Assembly: GCA_036023115.1 (NCBI GenBank)
Contig: JAYKKT010000091.1
Location: 28,276,001 to 28,340,000, forward strand
DNA from: Brasenia schreberi
Lineage: Eukaryota > Streptophyta > Magnoliopsida > Nymphaeales > Cabombaceae
Reading direction: 5' to 3'
DNA length: 64,000 nt
Below are positions 32,772-42,690 of the stretch, in pieces (position 1 is the stretch's first letter; each line of letters begins with the position of its first letter). Below the pieces are notes generated by a model that was given only the letters and a program-made list of their open reading frames with translations, did no database searches and had not been told where the DNA came from. The translations under genes were made by a program, and so were the position numbers.

Positions 32772-35116
32772 CCCACTATTGGTAGGTGTGGGCTATATCT
32801 AACTCGGATTGTATGATCCTTCAGTAGTGCCATTCTCTATAGGGGTCATTATAACAAGGGCCTCCTCAAGCACAGGAGTAGAAGACTGGGATCGAGTATG
32901 AGCCATCACAAATGATGGGTCTTGTAGTGGGGATTGACTTCGATAGGTAGAAGCCCGATCAAAATCTCCCATCTCTAAAAATAGGTACCTAATTGAAACT
33001 ACATGAGCTCTCACTTGCTTGTAGGATACATATATGTCGGGGTGTCTTCAACAATGAGGAGCCTAGCATGACCCTACACCAATCCTTTAAAGTCACAAGT
33101 GTCAGCCCTAACTACCACAACTGAAGGTCAATGGTGAGTGGGAGGAAATACTCCAATCTTCCCCTCTTGTTCCAAGGCTCGAGTATGTCTTCAATCACAC
33201 GCACGGTCGGTAGCAAGGATCACTAGCAACCTTCCTTATTTGATTCTTATTATCAAATGCATATGAAAGTGTACCTTTGCTCCTCCTCTTTTGATAACCA
33301 AGTCGAATACTATTTGTAAGATTTGCCTTTTAAAAAAGACAAGGGGATCTTCTTTAGCTATTGGCCTCCAAGGATAAAGGAGGATTCCCAAATGATACGG
33401 GAGAGACTTTACTTGCCATTTCTTTTTCACTTTTTCCATAAACCTCGCAGTAGGGACTAGAATATCTTGTTGGGCTTGGCAGTAGTTGATTGTCCCTTAA
33501 AGTATAACACCTTTTCAAACTGAAAGGGTGTTTCATTTTTTAATTTTGAAATTCTAAATACCGCTTTATTAAGAATCTTCCTTTTTTACAAGAAATTCAC
33601 AACAAAAGTGGAAGGTAGATCTTCTACACGAGGCCTGCCTACATGCTTCTCTAAACTAGCATGTCTCTATGTGTCATTCATCCTAATATGGTACGCTATG
33701 TGGCTCATACCAACCTTCTAATCCTAAACATGACATAGTAGATACAAGTTACATGAACAATCACTCCCATCCGAGAAAGGCAAGTGCTAAGTAGGATCTA
33801 GGCTCAAAACAACAAGAAATTCAGCTCAATCGAGTTGTCTATTTGGGCATTCACAGAATCAATTTGAGCCTAGGCATGGTTGTGGGATGATACAAACTTC
33901 CTAGATTTGCTTGGCACTAACCAAACCATGACCAAGCTTGGGTCCTTGAGGCTGCTTTCACCCTAGGGAGGCCTTCTAGGTAATGGCTAATAACTTATGT
34001 AAAACAACTTCGATTGATCTCAACCGAATAGAACGAAAATCAAGTTGAAAATTGGTGATTTTCTTAAAGATCAATTACCTCTTTAAACAACGATCTCCTG
34101 AACCATTTTTATGCGAATTTTAACTCTATTCTCCTTAGATTTTGATTTGCCAGACTTCAATAAAAATCTATGGATGAGCCGAGTCGGGAACACGGGCTAC
34201 CAAAGCCAGTCACAATCGACTTTCTCCTAGACACCAGATCTTCATGACGGATCCTAGTAGGTGCATTTCAGTAGCAGTCTAGAACAATCCAAGATGACTG
34301 CTCCTCTAGTATGGACAATGGTCAGACATAAGAGGTGCCTTGAGCATAAATGAAGGCATGATAAATCAAATCTAGAGCAGTAAAGCACTAACGTGCCAAA
34401 AATTTCTCAATCAAGTACAATTTTAGAGATCGGTTGACAAGGACTTTCGATCTTTTGCCACGGGCTTCTTCCACTGTAACCACCGATTAAGTATCAAACC
34501 ACTTTAATACCACACTGTCACCGAACTGTTTTCTATCTTAGGTTCAATCACAGATTCATGCATGTAGAAATACCGCTTATACAAAGTCTTGAAAATAGTT
34601 TATTATATAATTTGATAACTATCATGAGGAGACCATGCACCACCTTGAAGGAGCCTCGGATTCCGACCTTGCCAGTGACTTCTATACCCATGTGGTTGAC
34701 CTTAGGGGGCCGACAAAAGAATGGAGTCCCAAATTGCCACACTCTTCTTTCTCTTCAACCTCTTTTTCTTCTCAACGTCTCATGCTCTTTAAAGAGTCTT
34801 GAAATCTTCTTTCTCTTCAACCTCTTTTTCTTCTCAACGTCTCATGCTCTTTAAAGAGTCTTGAAATGACTGAACTCCATAAACACTCTAACAGACTCTC
34901 TTGTACACTAAAAAAACACAACACATGACACTTGGACACTAACACAATGAGCTGGACACCACCCAGGTCCAGTTGAACTCTATACACACTAAGGACCTGG
35001 TTACTTGACTCGAATACCCAAAACCTCTTTTACTTGTTAAACCTCTCTCAAACACACAATGCTGATTTACCCCGCATATTAGGTAGACTCCCATAAAAAC
35101 GTTTCTATAACGTAAG
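32772..35116. other. Unassigned 2.3-kb stretch
   Basis: There is no match to the LTR or pol sequences of this window. On the minus strand, 33540 down to 32800 reads as a degraded coding-like region with about five stops in the last 150 codons (segments such as VKSLPYHLGILLYPWRPIA and VVVVRADTCDFKGLV). I cannot identify it. A perfect 62-bp duplication lies at 34743-34866. Otherwise I see no gene or RNA. Confidence 0.4.
34743..34866. repeat. Perfect tandem duplication of 62 bp
   Basis: Two identical 62-base copies begin at 34743 and 34805 (TCTTCTTTCTCTTCAACCTC...). The absence of differences means a recent duplication or an assembly artefact. Confidence 0.9.
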
Positions 35117-35263
35117 TGTAGATGTGAAAATTTCACTCCAAATCTATGTAGAGATTTGAAAAAAACTTTTCAACACTACTTCATGCACGAACGTGCTAAC
35201 TAGTTTCCAAAACTAGCAAAATTATGAATCTAACTTGGTGATTGTGGCTAAGCAGGATCTTTT

Positions 35264-35308
35264 CGCTTTAGGCTTTCTTGAACCGATGCTTAAGGGTCAG
35301 CCTAAGCG
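35264..35308 (-). other. Conserved U5 stem-loop, AGGC/GCCT form
   Basis: CGCTTTAGGC pairs with GCCTAAGCG with a single unpaired T, around TTTCTTGAACCGATGCTTAA. This is the reference form of the stem. Confidence 0.65.
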
Positions 35309-36567
35309 CTTTAAGGATTCTAAATGTGCAGGTGATTTTTCAAATTCACGTGAAAATAGGGTGTTGACAAGAATAGACTAATGTACTTGGTTTTTAAGTT
35401 TAAAATCAACAAGTTCTGAAAAACAAAAACTGGTTTTGTTTTCAGAACTTGTTTCCCAAATTTTTTTGAGTGACTTATAAACCTCTAAAATTCATGAAAA
35501 ATTTAGAGCACAGAGCATGGAATGTGAGATTCTAAAACACTTTTTGATTTTAAATTTAGGATTGGGATGATGTAGAATTAAATAGATAAAGTACCTCTGC
35601 TTAGACACCCAGAATTGTTCTATCATAGAAATATAGAGACCCAAAGATAGGTCTTTATCTCGGTGCTCAGAGCTCCAAATTTAGTGCACTTAGTCTTGTT
35701 AGAAAGCTATGAATATCAACTTTTCAATGAACTAAGAATCACTGATTTTGGACAATTGTAGACAGAGTTATGGGATAAATATCAAAGCTCTATTATAAGA
35801 AAATATAGTTGACAGAAAGTTTACGGAAATTTTCCTGATCTTACATAGCTTTTAATACGTGGTTGCATGACCCTAAAATTCATGACAATTTTATTACAAG
35901 TGGGCTTATACAATGTGTAAAATTTTAGGGTGATCGGAGCAACGGTTTGGCAATGAAAAATAAAGCAATCAACATATGCAGTGATGCTGAATTCAAATTT
36001 TTTGGTTTTTATAACATACGTGATGCAAAACTCACACGAATTAAAATGTAACAACACAACGTGCCAAATTAAATTGCTGAAGGAAAATAAATGAAAATAT
36101 ATCTATTAGCTTAAGCATAGAGAAGATTAGAAGATATAGTGTTTATAGCGTATAGAGAAGTAGAATCAAGAACACAAACATATAGAGTGGATAAGCAAGA
36201 AAAGGAAAATTTCAACACATCTACTTCTTATTATATCATGGGAGGAGACAAAGTTTCATTAATATAACCCCTTTTGAATTGAATATGAAGAAGGGAGGGA
36301 GATGAATCAAGAGAGAATGATACTTACATGGATTACCTAAGAAACGACTCCAAATGGTGGTGCACGACCCTCACCTTTTCTCCTTTTTCACTCACTATTT
36401 TCTCACTCAAACTCTCACTTGATTGACAACACTTTGCCTAACTCCTATACTCTCTTCCCCTCTCTGAAGACTTTCCTAGCAACTCACGAATTTCCCAAGG
36501 TGCAGCCCTTTCCCAAGCTCCCAAGGTGCAGTCACTTTCCAAGATGTCAAGAGATGGGGTTCACGCA

Positions 36568-36603
36568 CCCCCCCTTGGCCTCTATTTATAGGCCAAGGGG
36601 GGG
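36568..36603 (-). promoter_or_regulatory. LTR core promoter: TATA box in the loop of a perfect 14-bp palindrome
   Basis: CCCCCCCTTGGCCT and AGGCCAAGGGGGGG flank an 8-base loop, CTATTTAT. The TATA element (TATAAATAG on the minus strand) spans the loop. The arms pair at all 14 positions. Confidence 0.8.
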
Positions 36604-37160
36604 CTCTTTTAGGCCCTTTCTTGGGGTGGGTGGTCAAAGACCCAAACTCAGCCCAAAGTGCTCCATCTTCACATGGATGAGTGGTCCCCCTTGGCCAAAT
36701 ATGGACCAACCCCATGTGGGCTGGTTGTTGGTTCAAACCATGTACACCTACCCATGGAGGCCTCCAAGTACACCGGTTGTCCTCAACTTGATGTGGCTCA
36801 TCCCATGTTGGCTCGTCCCATTTGACTAAGGATTATTAAGGTTTTCAATTATTGTTTAGTCAAAGGTGGTAGAGTGGATATGAATATTCTACCTTGATCG
36901 AGTTGAGGCATTTGATTCAAACTAGGTCATGCTTCATGTTTAACTCAACTCTAGGACTTAGTCGAATTTAGCTGGGTTAGGTTTGGTGAGGCTATCCATT
37001 TTACTTGATCTTTGATGAAGAAGCTCCTTGGCTCGATGTGATCCACTTCCTTGTCCTACGGCTTGACTTTCGCGAACTTGATCCCGGCTTAAGGCGGGCT
37101 CCAACCGTCACCTTGATATTCGCCTGATTTGCTTGAATTTTCTCGGCCTTTTATCAACTG

Positions 37161-37393
37161 AGGTCCGTCCCCACGCACCCAGGCCTAGTGCGAGGTGGCG
37201 CGCGCTCGTCGAACCTTGAGAACGGGTGGAGAAACCGTTCCCCCGGACAATAACAAAATTATGATGGGGCAATCAGGCCACAAGTAAAGCGTCTCCTCCA
37301 GTCGCTTAGATTAGATTCGCCATCCCTCTCGTTCTCCCTCTCTCTCTTAAGTGGGAGTTGAACGTTTCGGTTGTTACGGAGCAAAGCGGAGAT
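37161..37393 (+). promoter_or_regulatory. Probable promoter and 5' leader of the fibrillin gene
   Basis: The 233 bases between the LTR remnant and the ATG are rich in G, C and CpG, unlike the AT-rich LTR. A pyrimidine-rich CTCTC stretch (37320-37348), common in plant 5' leaders, precedes the start. I see no clear TATA box. Any promoter part further upstream has been replaced by LTR sequence. Confidence 0.5.
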
Positions 37394-38963
37394 ATGGGGA
37401 GCTCGACTTTCGCTACCTTTACTCCCATCCGACCCTTCTTCCTCACAAAGCTACCCTCTTCCCGTCCTCTGATTCCGGCGACCTTCATCGGGTTCTGGAC
37501 ACCCACCACCATCTCAGCCACCACTCTTTCTGTATCCTCTACAACCAACAAGGAGAAAGAGGAGAAGCGACGCAGCCGGTTTGTGGCGGCGTCATCTCCG
37601 ACAGAGACGGTGGTGGAAGACCCCGAGCCGAAGTGGGTGGAGCCGAGCGAAATCGCCGAGTTGAAACGCGCTCTGGTGGACTCTTTCTAGGGAACGGAAC
37701 TGGGTCTTAAGGCCAGCAGCGAGACGCGAGCCGAGATCGTCGAGCTCATCACCCAGCTCGAATCCAAGAATCCTACGCCGGCGCCCACCGAAGCTCTCAC
37801 TCTCCTCGACGGAAAATGGATTCTAGAGTAAGAACAAACTGCATTTCATCATTTGATCCTGTCCCCAATTTCAACCCATCTCATTAATTCAAGAGAGGCA
37901 ATTGTTGGTGAATTTTGGTATCGGTTTTGCAGATACATTTCGTTTTCGGAATTGTTTCCGTTGCTGGCGACGGGGACGCTGCCGCTGGTGAAGGTGGATG
38001 AGATATCCCAGACAATCGATTCGGGCAACTTCACCGTCGAGAACTCCGTTCTCTGTCGGGGTCCGCTTGCTTCCACTTCCTTAAGCACCAACGCCAAGTT
38101 CGAAATACGAAGCCCCAAACGGGTTCAGGTACTTCTTAATCTTCTGGTTCTAAGTATCTCAGCATTTTGTTTCTTAAGAGTGTTTTCCTTTCCTCTTCGA
38201 GTACATAGGGCAGTGAAATCTCATGGCTGAAGTCGGTGTGAGAATTTCTTTCAACTATACAGAAATATGCAACTACTTACGCATTTTCTTCTTCTTCTTA
38301 GGCATCTCCATGTATTCCTCAGTAAATAGATGCTATTCATCCATTTTTATACATAAATATTATTGCATTTATGCATTTGTCAACCATACTCTGGACTGAA
38401 GATGGATAGCTGCACGCAATTAGATGTCTATTCTCTACCAACAACTACTACACTTTAATTACATGGACAGGAGGATTTGGTCACATGTTTCCAACAGCTA
38501 ATATATTTGATAAATTCTGTATCTGGCAAATCTGTTATTTGCTCCTCATCTCCAGCTCCCAAAGAGAACCAAGGTGGGGGAATCAGATAATATTCACAAC
38601 GATGAGGTTGAAAGATTCTTACTTTGTTTGTTTCTTGTTCCATATTCGCAGATCAAGTTTGAAGAAGGCGTTAATGGAACACCTCAGCTTACTGATTCAA
38701 TTGAGATACCAGAAACAGTGGAGTTTGTAGGACAAAAGATTGATCTTTCTCCATTGAAAGGATTGATCACCTCTGTTCAAGACGCAGCCTCATCGATTGC
38801 GAAAAGGATCTCAGGTCAGCCTCCATTGAAATTCCCCATCACTTCTGACGGTGCTCAATCATGGTTGCTCACAACCTACTTGGATCATGAGCTGCGGATC
38901 TCGCGAGGTGATGGGAGCAGCGTCTTTGTGCTGATCAAGGAAGGCAGCCCGCTGTCCAACTGA
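37394..38963 (+). CDS. FBN1: Plastid fibrillin (plastid-lipid-associated protein), three exons, interrupted by an in-frame TAG
   Basis: The exons are 37394-37827, 37933-38128 and 38652-38963; the introns use GT and AG ends and phases agree, giving 313 codons, close to the usual size. Residues 1 to about 70 are rich in Ser, Thr and Pro and fit a plastid transit peptide. The conserved PAP/fibrillin domain follows, with [35 protein letters not shown] and [20 protein letters not shown]. Family members coat plastoglobules and bind lipids in thylakoid-associated bodies. Codon 99 (37688-37690) is TAG where the family has Tyr after Asp-Ser-Phe; the frame is open before and after it. Nearby conserved positions are also changed (KWILEYISF where the family has KWILAYTSF). 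This suggests a recent pseudogene, though a sequencing error or read-through cannot be excluded. Confidence 0.85.
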
Positions 38964-39099
38964 GAAAGACCTGTCATCAATGCTTCCGCGCTCCTTGTGT
39001 TCGTGTCTGGTCCTTAATCTAAGAGGTTATAGGTTTTAGGTGATCTACACGTGTTACTTACAGTTTGAAGCCCCGTTCCGTTCAGCAGAGCTTGTATTT

Positions 39100-39105
39100 A
39101 ATAAA
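39100..39105 (+). terminator. Poly(A) signal AATAAA of the fibrillin gene
   Basis: AATAAA lies 137 bases after the stop codon, preceded by T-rich sequence, at a usual distance for a plant 3' end. Confidence 0.5.
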
Positions 39106-39160
39106 CCACTGCTGCTATGCTTTTGGAGGAAAAAGTTATCAAGGTTTTTGTTGGTGTGTA

Positions 39161-39421
39161 GAGGCCTGAAATGCTAGTCAGCATGTTAGTGTCTGAAGCG
39201 TCGATGTTTATTCTGTGTGTAGTCTGTTTCATGTGCCCCTTTGCATACACACGCAAATATGTACGCATGCATATACATATATATATATATGTTTCTCTTC
39301 AGAGACCTGAACGTCTTGTCAGCACTATTATGTCTCAAGCGTTAATATGATGTTTATTCTATATTCTCAGTTTATTTTTTGTGATATATGTGTGTGTGCA
39401 CGTGTGCGTGTGCATGTGTGT
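39161..39421. repeat. Diverged direct repeat and TG-rich microsatellite
   Basis: Text around AGAGGCCTGAAATGCTAGTC (39161) recurs diverged at about 39300 (AGAGACCTGAACGTCTTGTC), each followed by GATGTTTATTCT. (AT)n lies between them near 39277, and a TGTG/CGTG run follows at 39385-39421. Confidence 0.65.
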
Positions 39422-39630
39422 GACCCAACAATGAGGAACCTGAAAACAAAGTATTTTGAAAGATGACATATGCTTCCAGTAGAATGATGTGCACTGGGAT
39501 TAGCCATTCTATTTACAAGAAGTTTGTAAGACTTTTATTTTGCCGCTAAGACTGTGCATGTCAAATCATGCTTAGTCAATGGAAACAAACTTAGCAAGAA
39601 TCAACTGAATTCTCAACTATCTGAGGTTCA

Positions 39631-41020
39631 CCATCCACATTGCATTCCATCGTGAGTCCATGACCCTTCACCATGTGGGCATTTGATACCATTGGACCAA
39701 TCTCACCTATTACATCCAATGGACATAGGTTTATTTTAGGAGCCATTGAATATTTTTTTAAATGGGTTGAAGCTACTTCCTTGACTAATGTCCAAGGACA
39801 ACATGTAGTGACATTTATTAAGAAAAATATCTTGGCTCAATTTGGAGTTTCAAGAGACCTAGTGTCAGATAATGACACTCCATTCAAAAATGAGAAAGTG
39901 GAAAAGTTATGTAAGACCTATGACATTATTAACACTTTTTATCACCTTACTACCCTCAAGGCAACGATCAAGCCGAAGTCACGAACAAAACCCTCATAAG
40001 CATCATTGAAAAAACTTTAGAAAATGGTAGGACATGGTATGAGAAGCTAGATGAAGCCTTATGGGCTTATAGGACTTTCATCCGCACACTCACAAATGTC
40101 ACACCATTTGAGTTGGCTTATGGTACAAATGTCATACTTCCCATTCATACCAAATTGCATTCATTTCATACATCTCTTACACTTGATTTGCCTATAGAGA
40201 CCCTACAACAAGCTAGGATGACTGAGCTTATCCTACTTGAGGAGAAAAGGCTCATTGCAATGGATCATGCACACACATACCTGCAAAGGATAGCCCGACA
40301 TTATGAAAAACACATGAAGGCTCACCACTTCAAAGTGAGAGATCTTGTTTTGAAAACTATCTACCATCTTGGCCCACATCCACTTGGTAAGTGGCGGCCC
40401 AAATGGGATGGTCCCTATGTTAAGAGGGGCAACCACAAATAATGCATGTTAGTTGATTGATGTTGAGGGAAGAAATTTACCAAACCCTATAAATACCTAG
40501 AAAAAAATATTATGTATAGGTTTACTTTAAATTCTTTTGAAAAGGTTTTAAAATGGGCCTTCTTTTAATTTCTTGAAAGAATGATCAAAATGGATTATGT
40601 GACCCCGAATTAGGGAATTGATGCTTTATGAAAAGTGGAGTTTTCAAAATCATTTAGTAACATTTCAAAAATCTTTGGCTTACAAAATATGGCCTAGCTC
40701 AAAATAGCAAAATATTTTCAAATGATAGATGCTATTAGGAAATGGGAGTATCTAAAGGGATGAGTTGTATTCTCCCACTTCATTCTTCCCCCAAAAAGAA
40801 AATTAGCAAAATCAAGAGAAAAGAAAGAAAAACAAAACCTCCAATATCAAGGTCTTCCAAAAAGAAAAAGAAAAAAAGAAAAGAAAAAACAAAAACCACC
40901 AATATAAAGGTTTCCTATGAAAGAAAAAGAAAAGTCAAAGCTCAAAAGAGCAACTTTTCATCAAAATTCTCTTGGCCTTATACCACTGGATGTTTCAGTA
41001 GGGGGACCGTGGTAAATTCT
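39631..41020 (+). pseudogene. Tat-element integrase fragment with 3' non-coding tail
   Basis: From 39673 the frame shows WAFDTIGPISP, VSDNDTPF and, after a frameshift near 39960, the region of the catalytic Glu, then IARHYEKHMKAHHFKVRDLV and LGKWRPKWDGPYV, ending near 40442. The sequence then follows the 3' non-coding part seen at 17820-18350, up to about 41020. It is in the opposite orientation to elements C and D. No LTR adjoins it. It is an isolated piece 0.7 kb downstream of the fibrillin gene. Confidence 0.85.
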
Positions 41021-42149
41021 TTCCATGAAGAGGTGCAATAAAGCATGGAAGAAGACCTATAAGTAGAACTCGATGAAGCAATAAATGAGTTGGAAAAGGG
41101 CCATGTCGAGCAGGAGCAGATTGATAGGGATGCACTCTTATCTTCCAAGGCAACTGATCATGATATGTGCTCGTCATCATTTCTACGTAATGGGGATGAG
41201 GACCGAACCAACTTTTAGACTATGGATGCTCCCCCCGAGTTTCAATTCATAGCTAAGAGTTGATGAGCCTTAGGATGAGCGGTTGATCGCTATGATGGAG
41301 GATGCTCAGACTCCTCCTACTTTGATTAGCACACCAGAGGGGCAATAGCGAAGTTGGCATCTCCTTCCTCCCTTGAGGAAGTGGTAGTCGAAGGAACCTT
41401 TTCTTTGAGAAGAAAGAGGCTCGTCCTATTATGGTGACACGAGGAAATGAATTATAGCAAGGTGAGGGGCCTTCGTTGAGCTCCAAACGAAGCCGACACC
41501 ATAAGCCTCAAATCGAAAAGAGTTGTGGTGACAACCCATTGAAGTCAGTTCTAGATAATAAAGGGAGCTTATAGAGTCCAATGAGCAAGAACATAGTTAG
41601 GAGTAGGAACTATACTGAAGATGAGGACATCCTTGGCCAACCAAGGTCCTGAATAATAGTTCTTACACTGAATACGTCATGCCTTATGCATGCCTGGACC
41701 AAACAAGAGTTTAGATCCTTGCTTTGAAGGAAAGGGTAGAGACAACATTCTTGCTCAAAAGCAAGTTGATGTTGGAGGTAGCGCACAAGACATTTCACGA
41801 AGTTCCACTGCTAAAAGATAGACGGGGAAGATCATGCGTTGGTGGCAAGAGTCTGATGCCTTTGGAGGTGTGCAAGTGTTGAATGTGGTAAGCTCTTCAG
41901 CTCAACATCACACTATCTTAGTTTATTTTTAAGCAGGCCCAATCTTTCTCAAGGGCTTCTGTGGCTAGACTCAACAAGTCCTTAGATGAGCGTTGTGGCA
42001 AGAGATGCGGCACCATCAAGTGGATCTGTCGTGGCAAGTGATTGGAATGCTACTTAGTCACCCTCTTCATGTTTTGGTGGAACTGGAGTATTAGCTGGTC
42101 ATTCATCATTCAACAACAAGTGGGTGACAAGAGAAGGGAACATTATGGT
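41021..42149. other. No recognised gene
   Basis: Degenerate sequence. Short coding-like stretches on the plus strand (for example near 41060-41220) have many stops. It may be the upstream part of the L1 relic that follows, but I see no motif. Confidence 0.4.
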
Positions 42150-42690
42150 GGTGGCGCCAATGATGGATGTGGAAGTCAAGTAGGTAATCTTTGGTTTGGA
42201 TGAGGAGTCATGCCCATATGGGTTCTCCAACACATTCTAACTAACCTATTGGTATAGAATCCATAAGGATAGACAATGCATAAATTTCTTGATTGTGACA
42301 AGATGTTCAAACAACCAGTATTTCTTCCTAAGAAAGCAGGCACCCGAAGGATAGGTGAGTCTCTCTTTGTCAATTTTCTAGATACTATACCACAAAAGCA
42401 TGATCATTGCTCACCAAATGGTAGATTCCTTAACTCACACACATAAGCTTTTGGTGATATTCAAAACTGATCTAGCAAAAACCTATGACCACATGGAGTG
42501 GCATGCGGGCTGGGGGTCGATCCCTATTGATGTTGATGATGGGCTTTGTGGAGCACTGTATACAATGCATCATGGAGTGTGTCAGCCACCTTGCTTATTA
42601 ATGGTCATGTTAGAGATCTGTTTATTAGCTCGAGCCGGATTCACCTCTCACCCCATTTCTTCCTCATAACTTCTAATAAGAATAGTAGGG
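42150..42690 (+). pseudogene. L1-type LINE reverse transcriptase relic
   Basis: Scattered over three frames, the translation keeps the order of an L1 RT: VIFGLDEESCPYGFSNTF (in place of the KAPGPDGF motif), FLPKKAGTRRIGE (in place of the IPKK motif), IIAHQMVDSL then FKTDLAKTYDHMEW (in place of LDMAKAYDRVEW), and WSVSATLLINGHVRDLF. The segment between the second and third motifs is partly deleted. The number of breaks points to an old insertion. Confidence 0.65.

Larger units (their letters stand above)
35117..37160 (-). repeat. Type 3 LTR fragment next to the fibrillin gene
   Basis: The sequence starts TGTAGATGTGAAAATTTCACT and follows type 3 LTRs to about 37160, where it stops without the GTGTTTACA end. 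It carries the stem-loop at 35264-35308 and the largest TATA palindrome at 36568-36603. No primer site lies to its left. Its promoter points away from the fibrillin gene. Confidence 0.8.

Noticed and set aside
37306..37551. Minus-strand frame across the fibrillin start
   Set aside because: It is antisense to exon 1, which has clear family similarity on the plus strand.
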